DNA of 13,666 nt. Source: an uncultured Ruminococcus sp. (GTDB lineage Bacteria; Bacillota; Clostridia; Oscillospirales; Ruminococcaceae). The position numbers and the translations under genes are program-made. The notes beneath the pieces are model-generated. The model did not search any database. It was not told the origin of the DNA and saw nothing but the letters and a program-made list of their open reading frames with translations. Positions 6,296 to 13,128 of the stretch are shown here, in pieces; positions within the stretch are counted from its first letter, which is position 1; each line of letters begins with the position of its first letter. The stretch is taken from contig CAMWGS010000029.1 in assembly GCA_947173865.1 (NCBI GenBank), positions 1-13,666 of the forward strand, read 5' to 3'.

Positions 6296-7471
6296 TTACT
6301 GCACAGTAGATTCATAATTACAGTCAGAGATTTTCTTTGTTACACATTCATTGAACATACTGTCCAAATCACTGTAACCATAGAAGTAATAATAACTTAT
6401 ACCCCATCCTTTTGAGCCGAATTTACTGTTAAGACGATTATTTGTCATATATCCGTTGCTGAGGTCAACTGAACACGTACCGTCTTCCAATACCATAATA
6501 TCAGAGTAACGATAATATGTATAATAGACTTCCTGACCTGTCTGTTCTTCTTCGGTGTTTTCCTCTGTATATCCTTTAACATTAGCAGTTATTTTATAAA
6601 CGCAATAAAGTTCATTATTTGACGATGCATAAAAACTTTCTTTTGGAGTAAGGAAATAATATCCGATAAATTCAGCACTTTCCATTGAATTGCCCTCTAC
6701 CCAAGTAGCTGCATTTGCTGTAAATCCGTCCATTGCCTGATTTTTCATTTTTTCCTGCATATCTTCCGGAATTTCATCAATTGCTGAAACATATGCTGAA
6801 AGTCCTTCAACTGTAAATTCCTTTTCAAGCACTGTAGGAATCTTTCCGTATTGTATACAGTAGCTTTCAACGTCGTCACCATAACAGTCCAGTGTAACTT
6901 TCACAACATCACCGTTTTTGAGTCCTGAGGTTTTATCAGATTCAAAGTACAAAGACGGTACTGCGTCAATACTACCCGTGATACTTACTGAACCGTTCGG
7001 GGCAATTCCGCTGAATGTAACGTTTATATTTTCAAACGGGTCAAATTCCTCTGCCTTTTCAAGTGAATCCACTTTAAAATCTGCATCTTCATAAACAAAC
7101 TCAACTTTATATTTTTCACTGAGCTTATCTGTCATTGAAACGTCCCATTTATATGAGATACTGTCGCCGTTTGAAAGTTCTGTATCTTCACTTAGAGTGC
7201 CGTCAATAACGCCGTCAAAATCATTTTCAATTTTCATGATTTTTTTATCTGTAGGGGTAGCGTCGATACCAAAAGCTTTCGGATTATCCTTAATCATCTT
7301 TTCAAAATCAAAATGAACCGAAGCAACGCCTATAGTATCATAGCCCTCATAATTCACCTCAAGATAATCGTTGAGATTTATCTTTTCTGCACCACATCCT
7401 GAAAAAGTCACCGCACATGATACAAGACCAGCAGAAAGTGCCATTAATCTGATGATTTTAAAATTTTTCAT
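6296..7471 (-). CDS. Secreted lipoprotein with two similar domains, function unknown
   Basis: Predicted membrane-anchored lipoprotein of 391 residues. The start chosen is the ATG at 7471, preceded by AAAGGGAG; a start at 7492 would put that ribosome binding site inside the coding region. The signal peptide has a basic start, a hydrophobic core (about 6-23) and a lipobox ending at Cys26 (TFSGC); Cys19 (LVSC) is an alternative. After it come two units of similar pattern: NDYLEVNYEGYDTIGVAS followed later by LSNGDSISYKW (about 33-145), and FENINVTFSGIAPNGSVSI followed by GLKNGDVVKVTLD (about 147-250). A C-terminal domain rich in Tyr (about 265-391) follows. Such paired units occur in clostridial surface lipoproteins without known function, as far as I recall. 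The protein is acidic. It is a single-gene unit facing mazF and divergent from the P-type ATPase. Confidence 0.8.
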   Translation of the reverse strand: MKNFKIIRLMALSAGLVSCAVTFSGCGAEKINLNDYLEVNYEGYDTIGVASVHFDFEKMIKDNPKAFGIDATPTDKKIMKIENDFDGVIDGTLSEDTELSNGDSISYKWDVSMTDKLSEKYKVEFVYEDADFKVDSLEKAEEFDPFENINVTFSGIAPNGSVSITGSIDAVPSLYFESDKTSGLKNGDVVKVTLDCYGDDVESYCIQYGKIPTVLEKEFTVEGLSAYVSAIDEIPEDMQEKMKNQAMDGFTANAATWVEGNSMESAEFIGYYFLTPKESFYASSNNELYCVYKITANVKGYTEENTEEEQTGQEVYYTYYRYSDIMVLEDGTCSVDLSNGYMTNNRLNSKFGSKGWGISYYYFYGYSDLDSMFNECVTKKISDCNYESTVQ

Positions 7472-7657
7472 ATAAACTCCCTTTTTAGACATATTATTAC
7501 CTTTTTTACAGTTTTAAAAGTATACATGATAATTATGTAAATACGATGATGCAATTGTGATTGTTGTGTGACGAACATAAAATATAAATATTGTCATATT
7601 TGTCCCAAAATCCTCATATTCTGTAATGACAAAATAAACATCTGAAAGGGTGGTAAT
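7472..7657. other. Divergent lipoprotein/P-type ATPase intergenic region
   Basis: About 185 AT-rich bases with no ORF. On the minus strand a TATACT-like -10 (near 7527-7532) may serve the lipoprotein gene, but no good -35 accompanies it. An imperfectly explained inverted repeat, TTGTCAT (7591-7597) and ATGACAA (7626-7632), lies in the ATPase leader 25 bases before its ATG and could be an operator or a leader hairpin. Confidence 0.35.
7555..7583 (+). promoter_or_regulatory. Possible promoter of the P-type ATPase gene
   Basis: TTGTGA (7555-7560) and TAAAAT (7578-7583) are 17 bases apart, which fits a moderate sigma-A promoter. No clear sporulation-sigma (sigma-F/G) pattern was found here. Confidence 0.35.
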
Positions 7658-10279
7658 ATGGGTCTTACAGAAAAAGAAGCGACGGCAAGGCTGAAAGACG
7701 AGGGAGAAAATATCCTTGAAAGCGGAAGGAAAGTCGGTCCTGCCGTAATATTTTTCAGACAGTTCAAGGACGTAATGGTTATGATTCTGCTCGGGGCAAC
7801 GGTTATTTCGGTTCTGCTCGGTGAAATTTCGGACGCTGTAACAATAATACTTATAGTTCTTTTAAATGCCATACTCGGATTTATTCAGGAGTACAGAACA
7901 GAACATACACTCGAAGCCCTCAAATCAATGACCGCACCGACAGCCAAGTGTTACCGTGACGGAGTTCTGAAAGAAATTGATGCCTCAAAACTTGTTACAG
8001 ACGATGTTATAGAACTTGAAGCAGGTGACCGTATTCCTGCCGACTGCGTTGTACTGAAATCATTCGGATTCTTTGCAGATGAGGCAATGCTTACAGGTGA
8101 ATCGGAAGCAGTTGCAAAAATTGCAGGTCTTACAAATGATACGGATAATTCTCTTAACAAGGAAAATATTGTATACTGCGGAACTTCCGCCACGAAAGGC
8201 GTATGCCGTGCAAAAGTAATTGCAACGGGCAAGCGTACACAGATGGGCAGAATATCGGAAATGCTCACGGATATTGACAAGGAAATGACACCTTTGCAGA
8301 AACGTCTTGCGGAACTCGGAAAAGTTGTTGCCATTATATGCCTTGTGGTATGCGTGGCGGTTTTTATAGCAGGAGTACTAAGAGGTGAGGACGTTTTTGA
8401 AATGCTCATGACGGGTATAACAATAGCAATTGCCGCAATACCCGAAGGACTTCCCGCCACGGTAACAATTGCTCTCGCACTTGCAGTAAACCGTATGCTT
8501 AAACAGAAAGCACTTGTGAACAAACTCCACAGTGTTGAGACTTTAGGTTGTGCGTCTGTAATATGTTCCGATAAAACGGGAACAATAACAGAAAACAAAA
8601 TGACCGTAACAGAATTAAGCACAGTAGACGAAAGTTACTATTTCAGCGGAATGGGTTACCGAATAAACGGGGGACTTACAAAAGGCAAGGAAAACATTTC
8701 GGTAAATCCCAGTAACGAAAAATCACTTATTGAGGCTCTGAGGTGTGGTGTTATATGTTCGACCGCAACAATTACCACTTCCAAACAGCCAAAAAACCGT
8801 AACAGAGGAAATCTTACAGGTAAAGGTGAATGGCAGGTAACAGGTGACCCGACCGAAATCGCTCTTTTGATTGCCGCTGCCAAAGCAGGTATTACAAAAT
8901 CGTCCCTTGAAACAAGTTTCCGCAAACTTGACGAATACCCCTTTGACAGTGAAACAAGATTCATGGCGGTACACTGTGCAGGTTCTTCGGAAAAAAGAAT
9001 ATACTTCAAAGGTGCGGAAGAAGTTATTTCACCGAGATGCACTCAGTATATGGACGAAAACGGTGAACTCAAAACCATAACCCCGAAAATACGGAATGAA
9101 ATCTCACGGAAAGTCATTGAAATGTCCGACAAGGCTCTCAGAGTTCTTGCACTTGCTTTCTGCGTTTCCGATACGCTTGACCCGAATCACAGTAATCTTG
9201 TATTTCTCGGACTTTCGGGAATGATTGACCCTCCACGTGAAGAAGCAAAGACAGCTATAAGAAAGTGTTCAAACGCATCAGTCAAAACGGTTATGATAAC
9301 TGGAGACCACATAAATACAGCCGTTGCGGTTGCAAAGAAAGCAGGAATGCTTAAAGGCGGTAAAGCCATGACCGGTGCTGAACTCGACAAGATAAGTGAC
9401 GATGAACTTGACCGAATAATACATAAATATACCGTTTTTGCAAGAGTCGAACCGATACACAAATTACGTATAGTCCGCAGTTTCAAACGTCGTGGAGAAA
9501 TAGTCACAATGACGGGCGACGGTGTAAATGACGCTCCTGCCATAAAAGAAGCGGACGTAGGTGTTGCAATGGGCGTTACAGGTACTGACGTTACAAAACA
9601 GGCGGCAGACGTTATACTTCTTGATGATAATCTTGCAACACTTGTAAATGCAGTTGAGCAGGGGCGGTGTGTATATTCAAATATCAGAAAATTCGTAAGA
9701 TATTTATTATCCTGCAATATCGGAGAAGTATTGACTATGTTCGTGGGAATATTAATGGGTATGCCCATTGTACTTTTACCTGTTCAGATACTTCTTGTAA
9801 ACCTCGTTACAGACGGACTTCCTGCCATAGCTCTCGGACTTGAACCGCCTGAAAACGACATCATGACAAAACCGCCAAGAAAGTCAACTGAAGGATTTTT
9901 TTCAGACGGTCTTATGACAAAAATAATTTTCAGAGGAGTATTTATAGGTCTTTCAACACTTGCATCTTTTGCAGTTACAATGCGTACAGGCGGAAGTCTT
10001 GAAGCAGGACGCACAGCCGCTCTTATTACTCTCGTAATGTCACAGCTTATACACGTATTTGAATGTAAATCAGAAACAAAGTCCATTTTCAAAATAAACC
10101 TTTTCAATAATATAAAACTCGTACTTGCTGTACTTGTATCATTCGGAGCATTGGCGGCAGCGGTTGCCGTTCCGCAGTTACAGACCGTTTTTGAAACAGT
10201 TACGCTTACTTCCCAACAGTTGTTGATAGCACTCGGATTCAGTGCGGCAATACCTGTAATAAGCGGAATATTCCAGTAA
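7658..10279 (+). CDS. Calcium-translocating P-type ATPase (SERCA/PMR1-like, type IIA)
   Basis: ATP-driven cation pump of the plasma membrane, 873 residues, probably exporting Ca2+. All P-type landmarks are present: actuator TGES (146-149), PEGL in M4 (262-265), phosphorylation site DKTGT (Asp305), and GDGVND (620-625). Transport residues follow the SERCA pattern: Glu263 in M4, Asn687 and Glu690 in M5 (CNIGEV), and Asn715, Thr718 and Asp719 in M6 (VNLVTDG). In M8 the region matching SERCA Glu908 reads HVFECKSE, with Lys804 nearby, as in single-calcium bacterial pumps where a basic residue replaces that Glu. The N-terminus starts directly at GLTEKEA, about 15-20 residues shorter than many relatives; a TGA lies five codons upstream in frame and AAAGGG precedes the ATG, so this start is sound. 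spoVAD follows after 66 bases, suggesting a shared transcript. Confidence 0.93.
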   Translation: MGLTEKEATARLKDEGENILESGRKVGPAVIFFRQFKDVMVMILLGATVISVLLGEISDAVTIILIVLLNAILGFIQEYRTEHTLEALKSMTAPTAKCYRDGVLKEIDASKLVTDDVIELEAGDRIPADCVVLKSFGFFADEAMLTGESEAVAKIAGLTNDTDNSLNKENIVYCGTSATKGVCRAKVIATGKRTQMGRISEMLTDIDKEMTPLQKRLAELGKVVAIICLVVCVAVFIAGVLRGEDVFEMLMTGITIAIAAIPEGLPATVTIALALAVNRMLKQKALVNKLHSVETLGCASVICSDKTGTITENKMTVTELSTVDESYYFSGMGYRINGGLTKGKENISVNPSNEKSLIEALRCGVICSTATITTSKQPKNRNRGNLTGKGEWQVTGDPTEIALLIAAAKAGITKSSLETSFRKLDEYPFDSETRFMAVHCAGSSEKRIYFKGAEEVISPRCTQYMDENGELKTITPKIRNEISRKVIEMSDKALRVLALAFCVSDTLDPNHSNLVFLGLSGMIDPPREEAKTAIRKCSNASVKTVMITGDHINTAVAVAKKAGMLKGGKAMTGAELDKISDDELDRIIHKYTVFARVEPIHKLRIVRSFKRRGEIVTMTGDGVNDAPAIKEADVGVAMGVTGTDVTKQAADVILLDDNLATLVNAVEQGRCVYSNIRKFVRYLLSCNIGEVLTMFVGILMGMPIVLLPVQILLVNLVTDGLPAIALGLEPPENDIMTKPPRKSTEGFFSDGLMTKIIFRGVFIGLSTLASFAVTMRTGGSLEAGRTAALITLVMSQLIHVFECKSETKSIFKINLFNNIKLVLAVLVSFGALAAAVAVPQLQTVFETVTLTSQQLLIALGFSAAIPVISGIFQ

Positions 10280-10303
10280 AAAATCATATGTATATTATAA
10301 AGC

Positions 10304-10348
10304 CATTGTGAAATAATATCCGTATATTATTACGGAGGTTTTACAATG
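10304..10348 (+). promoter_or_regulatory. Leader hairpin enclosing the spoVAD start codon
   Basis: An inner 8-bp stem AATAATAT/ATATTATT (10312-10319, 10324-10331) with loop CCGT is capped by an outer stem CATTGTGA (10304-10311) with TTACAATG (10341-10348), one G-U pair included. The outer stem pairs the start codon ATG, while GGAGG lies unpaired in the internal loop (10332-10340). No T-run follows, so it is not an ordinary terminator. Control of translation is inferred. Confidence 0.45.
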
Positions 10349-11356
10349 GCTGAATATATTTCACAAGGCGTTTTCAGACTTGCAAATTCGGTGAAAATTG
10401 AAAGTTTTGCAGGTGTTGCAGGTTCAAAAGAGGGAAAAGGTCCTCTCGGAACATATTTTGACAAGGTAGTCGAAGACAGTCATTTTGGCAAGGATTCATG
10501 GGAAAAAGCAGAAAGCAGATTCCAGCTTGAAGCGGTAAGCCTTGCCGTACAGAAAGCAGGAATAACAAAAGAAGATATTGATGTTATATGTTCGGGCGAC
10601 CTGATTAATCAGTGTATCGGCTCAACTTACGGACTTCGTGAACTTGAAATTCCGTTTCTTGGCATTTACGGAGCTTGTTCCACTATGGCGGAAGGTCTGC
10701 TTATATCCTCGCTTCTTACTGAAAACAATGTTGCAAAACGTGCGGTAGCGGTTACATCGTCGCACTTTTCAACGGCTGAAAGACAATTCCGTTTTCCTCT
10801 TTCATACGGCGGACAACGTACCCCGACTGCCCAATGGACGTGTACAGCTTCGGGAGCGGTAATACTTTCACAGAATACAGGAATGATTAAGATTGTCGGT
10901 GGATGTATCGGAAAAATAACCGACATGGGTATAAATGACATAAACAATATGGGCAGTGCAATGGCTCCTGCCGCCGCCGAAACAATAAGGCGTTATCTTA
11001 CCGCCACAAATACAGTTCCTGCGGATTATGACTTTATAGTTACGGGAGATTTGGGAGTTGTCGGCAGTAAATTGATTATAGAATTTTTGCAGAAACAGGA
11101 AATTGATATTTCAGTACAGCACCGTGACTGTGGCTGTATGATTTTTGACAACGAAAATCAGGACACACACTGCGGAGGTTCGGGCTGTGGTTGCAGTGCA
11201 AGCGTGCTGTGCAGTTATTTTCTTCCCATGCTTGAAAGAGGAGAAGCCAGAAATATTCTCTTTACCGCCACAGGTGCATTAATGTCCCCGATGTCATTAC
11301 AGCAGGGCGAATCAATACCGTCAATTGCACACCTCGTACATCTGAGAAAGGACTGA
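10346..11356 (+). CDS. spoVAD: Stage V sporulation protein AD
   Basis: Soluble thiolase-fold member of the SpoVA complex, which moves calcium-dipicolinate into the developing spore and releases it at germination; the Bacillus protein binds dipicolinate. It has 336 residues, the expected length. Conserved blocks: KEGKGPLG, DSWEKAES (50-57), SGDLINQ (83-89), FLGIYGACSTM with Cys111 at the thiolase nucleophile position, TSSHFSTAERQFRFP, GGQRTPTAQWT and the Cys-rich CGGSGCGCSA. ACGGAGG lies before the ATG, which is part of a predicted hairpin. spoVAE follows 5 bases later. The usual upstream partner spoVAC is missing; a calcium P-type ATPase occupies that position. Expression is expected in the forespore, but I could not identify a sigma-G promoter. 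Confidence 0.96.
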   Translation: MAEYISQGVFRLANSVKIESFAGVAGSKEGKGPLGTYFDKVVEDSHFGKDSWEKAESRFQLEAVSLAVQKAGITKEDIDVICSGDLINQCIGSTYGLRELEIPFLGIYGACSTMAEGLLISSLLTENNVAKRAVAVTSSHFSTAERQFRFPLSYGGQRTPTAQWTCTASGAVILSQNTGMIKIVGGCIGKITDMGINDINNMGSAMAPAAAETIRRYLTATNTVPADYDFIVTGDLGVVGSKLIIEFLQKQEIDISVQHRDCGCMIFDNENQDTHCGGSGCGCSASVLCSYFLPMLERGEARNILFTATGALMSPMSLQQGESIPSIAHLVHLRKD

Positions 11357-11361
11357 AAAAT

Positions 11362-11727
11362 ATGATACTCTTGGATTTTATAAAAGCTTTTATAGTGGGC
11401 GGTGCAATATGTGCTGTCGGACAACTTCTCATTGACTATACAAAATTAACCCCTGCACGAATACTGACCAGTTTCGTAGTTGCAGGAGTTATATTATCCG
11501 CACTCGGAATATACAAACCACTTGTTGACTTTGCAGGAGCAGGTGCTTCCGTTCCTCTTACTGGATTCGGTCATCTTCTTGCTGAAGGAGTCCGCAAGGC
11601 TGTTTCACGGGACGGATTCTTAGGTATATTCACAGGCGGTATGACTTCAGCCGCCGCAGGTATAACCGTAGCACTGCTTGCAGGACTTTCAGCGTCGGCA
11701 GTATTCAAACAGAAAGATAAAAATTAA
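11362..11727 (+). CDS. spoVAE: Stage V sporulation protein AE (SpoVAEb type)
   Basis: Small integral membrane component of the SpoVA dipicolinate channel, 121 residues, the usual size for the AEb form. Helices are predicted at about 5-24, 33-51 and 92-113, with a Gly/Ala-rich stretch between (DFAGAGASVPLTGFGHLLAEG), which should be read as DFAGAGASVP plus LTGFGHLLAEG, and the typical GFLGIFTGGMTSAAAGI. It starts 5 bases after the spoVAD stop, with AGGA overlapping the end of spoVAD, so the two are surely co-transcribed. No SpoVAC, the larger membrane partner with mechanosensitive channel activity in Bacillus, lies next to it. A strong terminator follows, closing the unit. Confidence 0.94.
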   Translation: MILLDFIKAFIVGGAICAVGQLLIDYTKLTPARILTSFVVAGVILSALGIYKPLVDFAGAGASVPLTGFGHLLAEGVRKAVSRDGFLGIFTGGMTSAAAGITVALLAGLSASAVFKQKDKN

Positions 11728-11731
11728 TACA

Positions 11732-11768
11732 AAAAGGCATTTTCTTTTTTCAGCAGGAAATGCCTTTT
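11732..11768. terminator. Bidirectional terminator after spoVAE
   Basis: An 11-bp stem pairs AAAAGGCATTT (11732-11742) with AAATGCCTTTT (11758-11768) around a T-rich loop. A-run and T-run flanks make it usable for spoVAE on the plus strand and for the convergent gene ending at 11787 on the minus strand. Confidence 0.8.
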
Positions 11769-11786
11769 ATATACTTATTAAATTAG

Positions 11787-12320
11787 TCAGAATTTATTTT
11801 TTCTGATTAATTCCACACGATAAACGCACTCGCCGTCCTCGCAGTTTACAACAACCCAGTCGAATTTTTTTGATATAATATAGCAATCTGTTATTATTCC
11901 TATTTCACATGGAAAAATTTTCAGGATTTCAGAAATTTCTCCCTCGTACACCCAACCCTCAGCAACAATAACAAAACAGATTTTTTCGTCTGAATAATCA
12001 GGAACAAGACTTTTTATCACATCAATATTAATGTTATCATAACGTACCTGTATAGTTTCGGATATTTCCAGTTCTTTACGGAAATTCAGCCATGCATACG
12101 ACAATTCAATTTTTTGAGGTTCTGTATATCCTGTATTTTTTTCGTACTCAAAAAATGTATAATAAAACTTATGCAGAATCTTTTCATATGAATACTTCGA
12201 TACTTCATGAAACTTTGAACGGTCAATATTATTCTCTTTTATAATGTTCTCAATTTCGTCCCTAATCCAGTAATTTTGTGGTTTACGTTTTTTATTATAG
12301 TTATTTAGTTTCGTCACCAT
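11787..12320 (-). CDS. Soluble protein of unknown function
   Basis: I do not recognise this gene with confidence. It encodes about 177 residues, with no signal peptide or membrane helix. The N-terminal half is Lys/Tyr-rich and probably helical (RDEIENIIKENN, YSYEKILHKFYYTFFEYEK). The C-terminal half looks like a small alpha/beta domain with alternating hydrophobic strands (KICFVIVAEGWVYEG, CEIGIITDCYIISKKFDWVV). The segment YIISKKFDWVVVN weakly recalls families annotated only as domains of unknown function (DUF6756 comes to mind), which I cannot verify. The ATG at 12320 follows AGGTGA at very short spacing; a GTG two codons upstream (12326) or one just after are alternatives. It is a single gene convergent with spoVAE and 68 bases beyond the radC stop, possibly co-transcribed with it. 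Confidence 0.7.
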   Translation of the reverse strand: MVTKLNNYNKKRKPQNYWIRDEIENIIKENNIDRSKFHEVSKYSYEKILHKFYYTFFEYEKNTGYTEPQKIELSYAWLNFRKELEISETIQVRYDNINIDVIKSLVPDYSDEKICFVIVAEGWVYEGEISEILKIFPCEIGIITDCYIISKKFDWVVVNCEDGECVYRVELIRKNKF

Positions 12321-12388
12321 GTTCACCTATAGTTTAATATTCATGTAAGTAATTAACACTGATTTTTCTGCACATAACAATTTATATT

Positions 12389-13117
12389 TTACTTTCTGAT
12401 ATTCTTATATTTATATCCATAATCTTCAACTTTGTCAAATAAAGTATCTGAAAAATTTTCCCTCATTGCAAAACTTTCATACTGTCCGATAATAATATGG
12501 TCAATAATAGTAATATTTATATTTCCGAGTGCCTTTATAATCTGTCTTGTTACAGATATATCGTTTTCAGACGGTTCGGAACTGCCGAAAGGGTGATTAT
12601 GAGATATTATAATTATAACTGCATCATGACTGAGTGCGAACTTTGAAATATCATGGCATGATACATTTACACTCATATTTGTACCTGATGCAAGAAAATT
12701 ATATGCTATTATTGAAAAGTCATTATCAAGTGCAATAACAGCAATTTTTTCTTCCGACACACCTATATAATAGTTTTTAAGAAAAGCCTCTGCCAATTCC
12801 GTACTACCGATATTCTGAATATTTTCCCTGTCTATCTTGTAAAGTCGGCTAATAACAGTAATCATTCTTAATAATACCGCACTCTGTCTGTTGATATTCT
12901 TGTCTTTCAATATGTTTTTTGTATCCATGCCAAAAATATTACTTATACTTCCGTAACAGCCAAGAAGTTTCACGGCAATTTCACTAACATTCTTATTTCC
13001 AGAAAAAGATAGCATCAGTTTGAGAATTTCAAGTTCTGAAAATGACTCCAAACCATAATCAACATATTTTTGTATAAGTTCCTTCTTTAATAATTTGGAT
13101 TCATATTCTTTACTCAT
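12389..13117 (-). CDS. radC: RadC-family JAB/MPN-domain protein, intact metal site
   Basis: RadC (UPF0758) family protein, 242 residues. The start is the ATG at 13117, preceded by AAGGGA; a TTG at 13132 would place that site inside the gene and overlap the upstream stop. The N-terminal helical region (about 1-95) matches the helix-hairpin-helix part of RadC (ELEILKLMLSFSGNKNVSEIA). The C-terminal JAB domain has the full JAMM pattern: Glu122 or Glu123 (SEEKIAVIALD), H173-x-H175-x7-S183-x2-D186 (HNHPFGSSEPSEND; Phe replaces the usual Ser of HNHPSG), and the tail IIDHIIIGQYESFAM. These residues bind zinc in JAMM metalloproteases. The cellular role of RadC is unsettled; its old link to DNA repair has been questioned. 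It lies 11 bases after a second RadC-like gene, clearly in the same transcript. Confidence 0.92.
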   Translation of the reverse strand: MSKEYESKLLKKELIQKYVDYGLESFSELEILKLMLSFSGNKNVSEIAVKLLGCYGSISNIFGMDTKNILKDKNINRQSAVLLRMITVISRLYKIDRENIQNIGSTELAEAFLKNYYIGVSEEKIAVIALDNDFSIIAYNFLASGTNMSVNVSCHDISKFALSHDAVIIIISHNHPFGSSEPSENDISVTRQIIKALGNINITIIDHIIIGQYESFAMRENFSDTLFDKVEDYGYKYKNIRK

Positions 13118-13128
13118 ATAATTCCCTT

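Noticed and set aside
7951..10287. Long antisense ORFs opposite the P-type ATPase gene (for example 8622-7951, 9768-9187)
   Set aside because: They are Ser/Thr/Ile-rich products of the complementary strand of a long gene, with no recognisable motifs or start signals.
10265..10300. Sigma-F/G promoter ahead of spoVAD (GAATA with a CATATGTATA-like -10)
   Set aside because: The -10 does not fit the sigma-G consensus at any sensible spacing, so it is not claimed.
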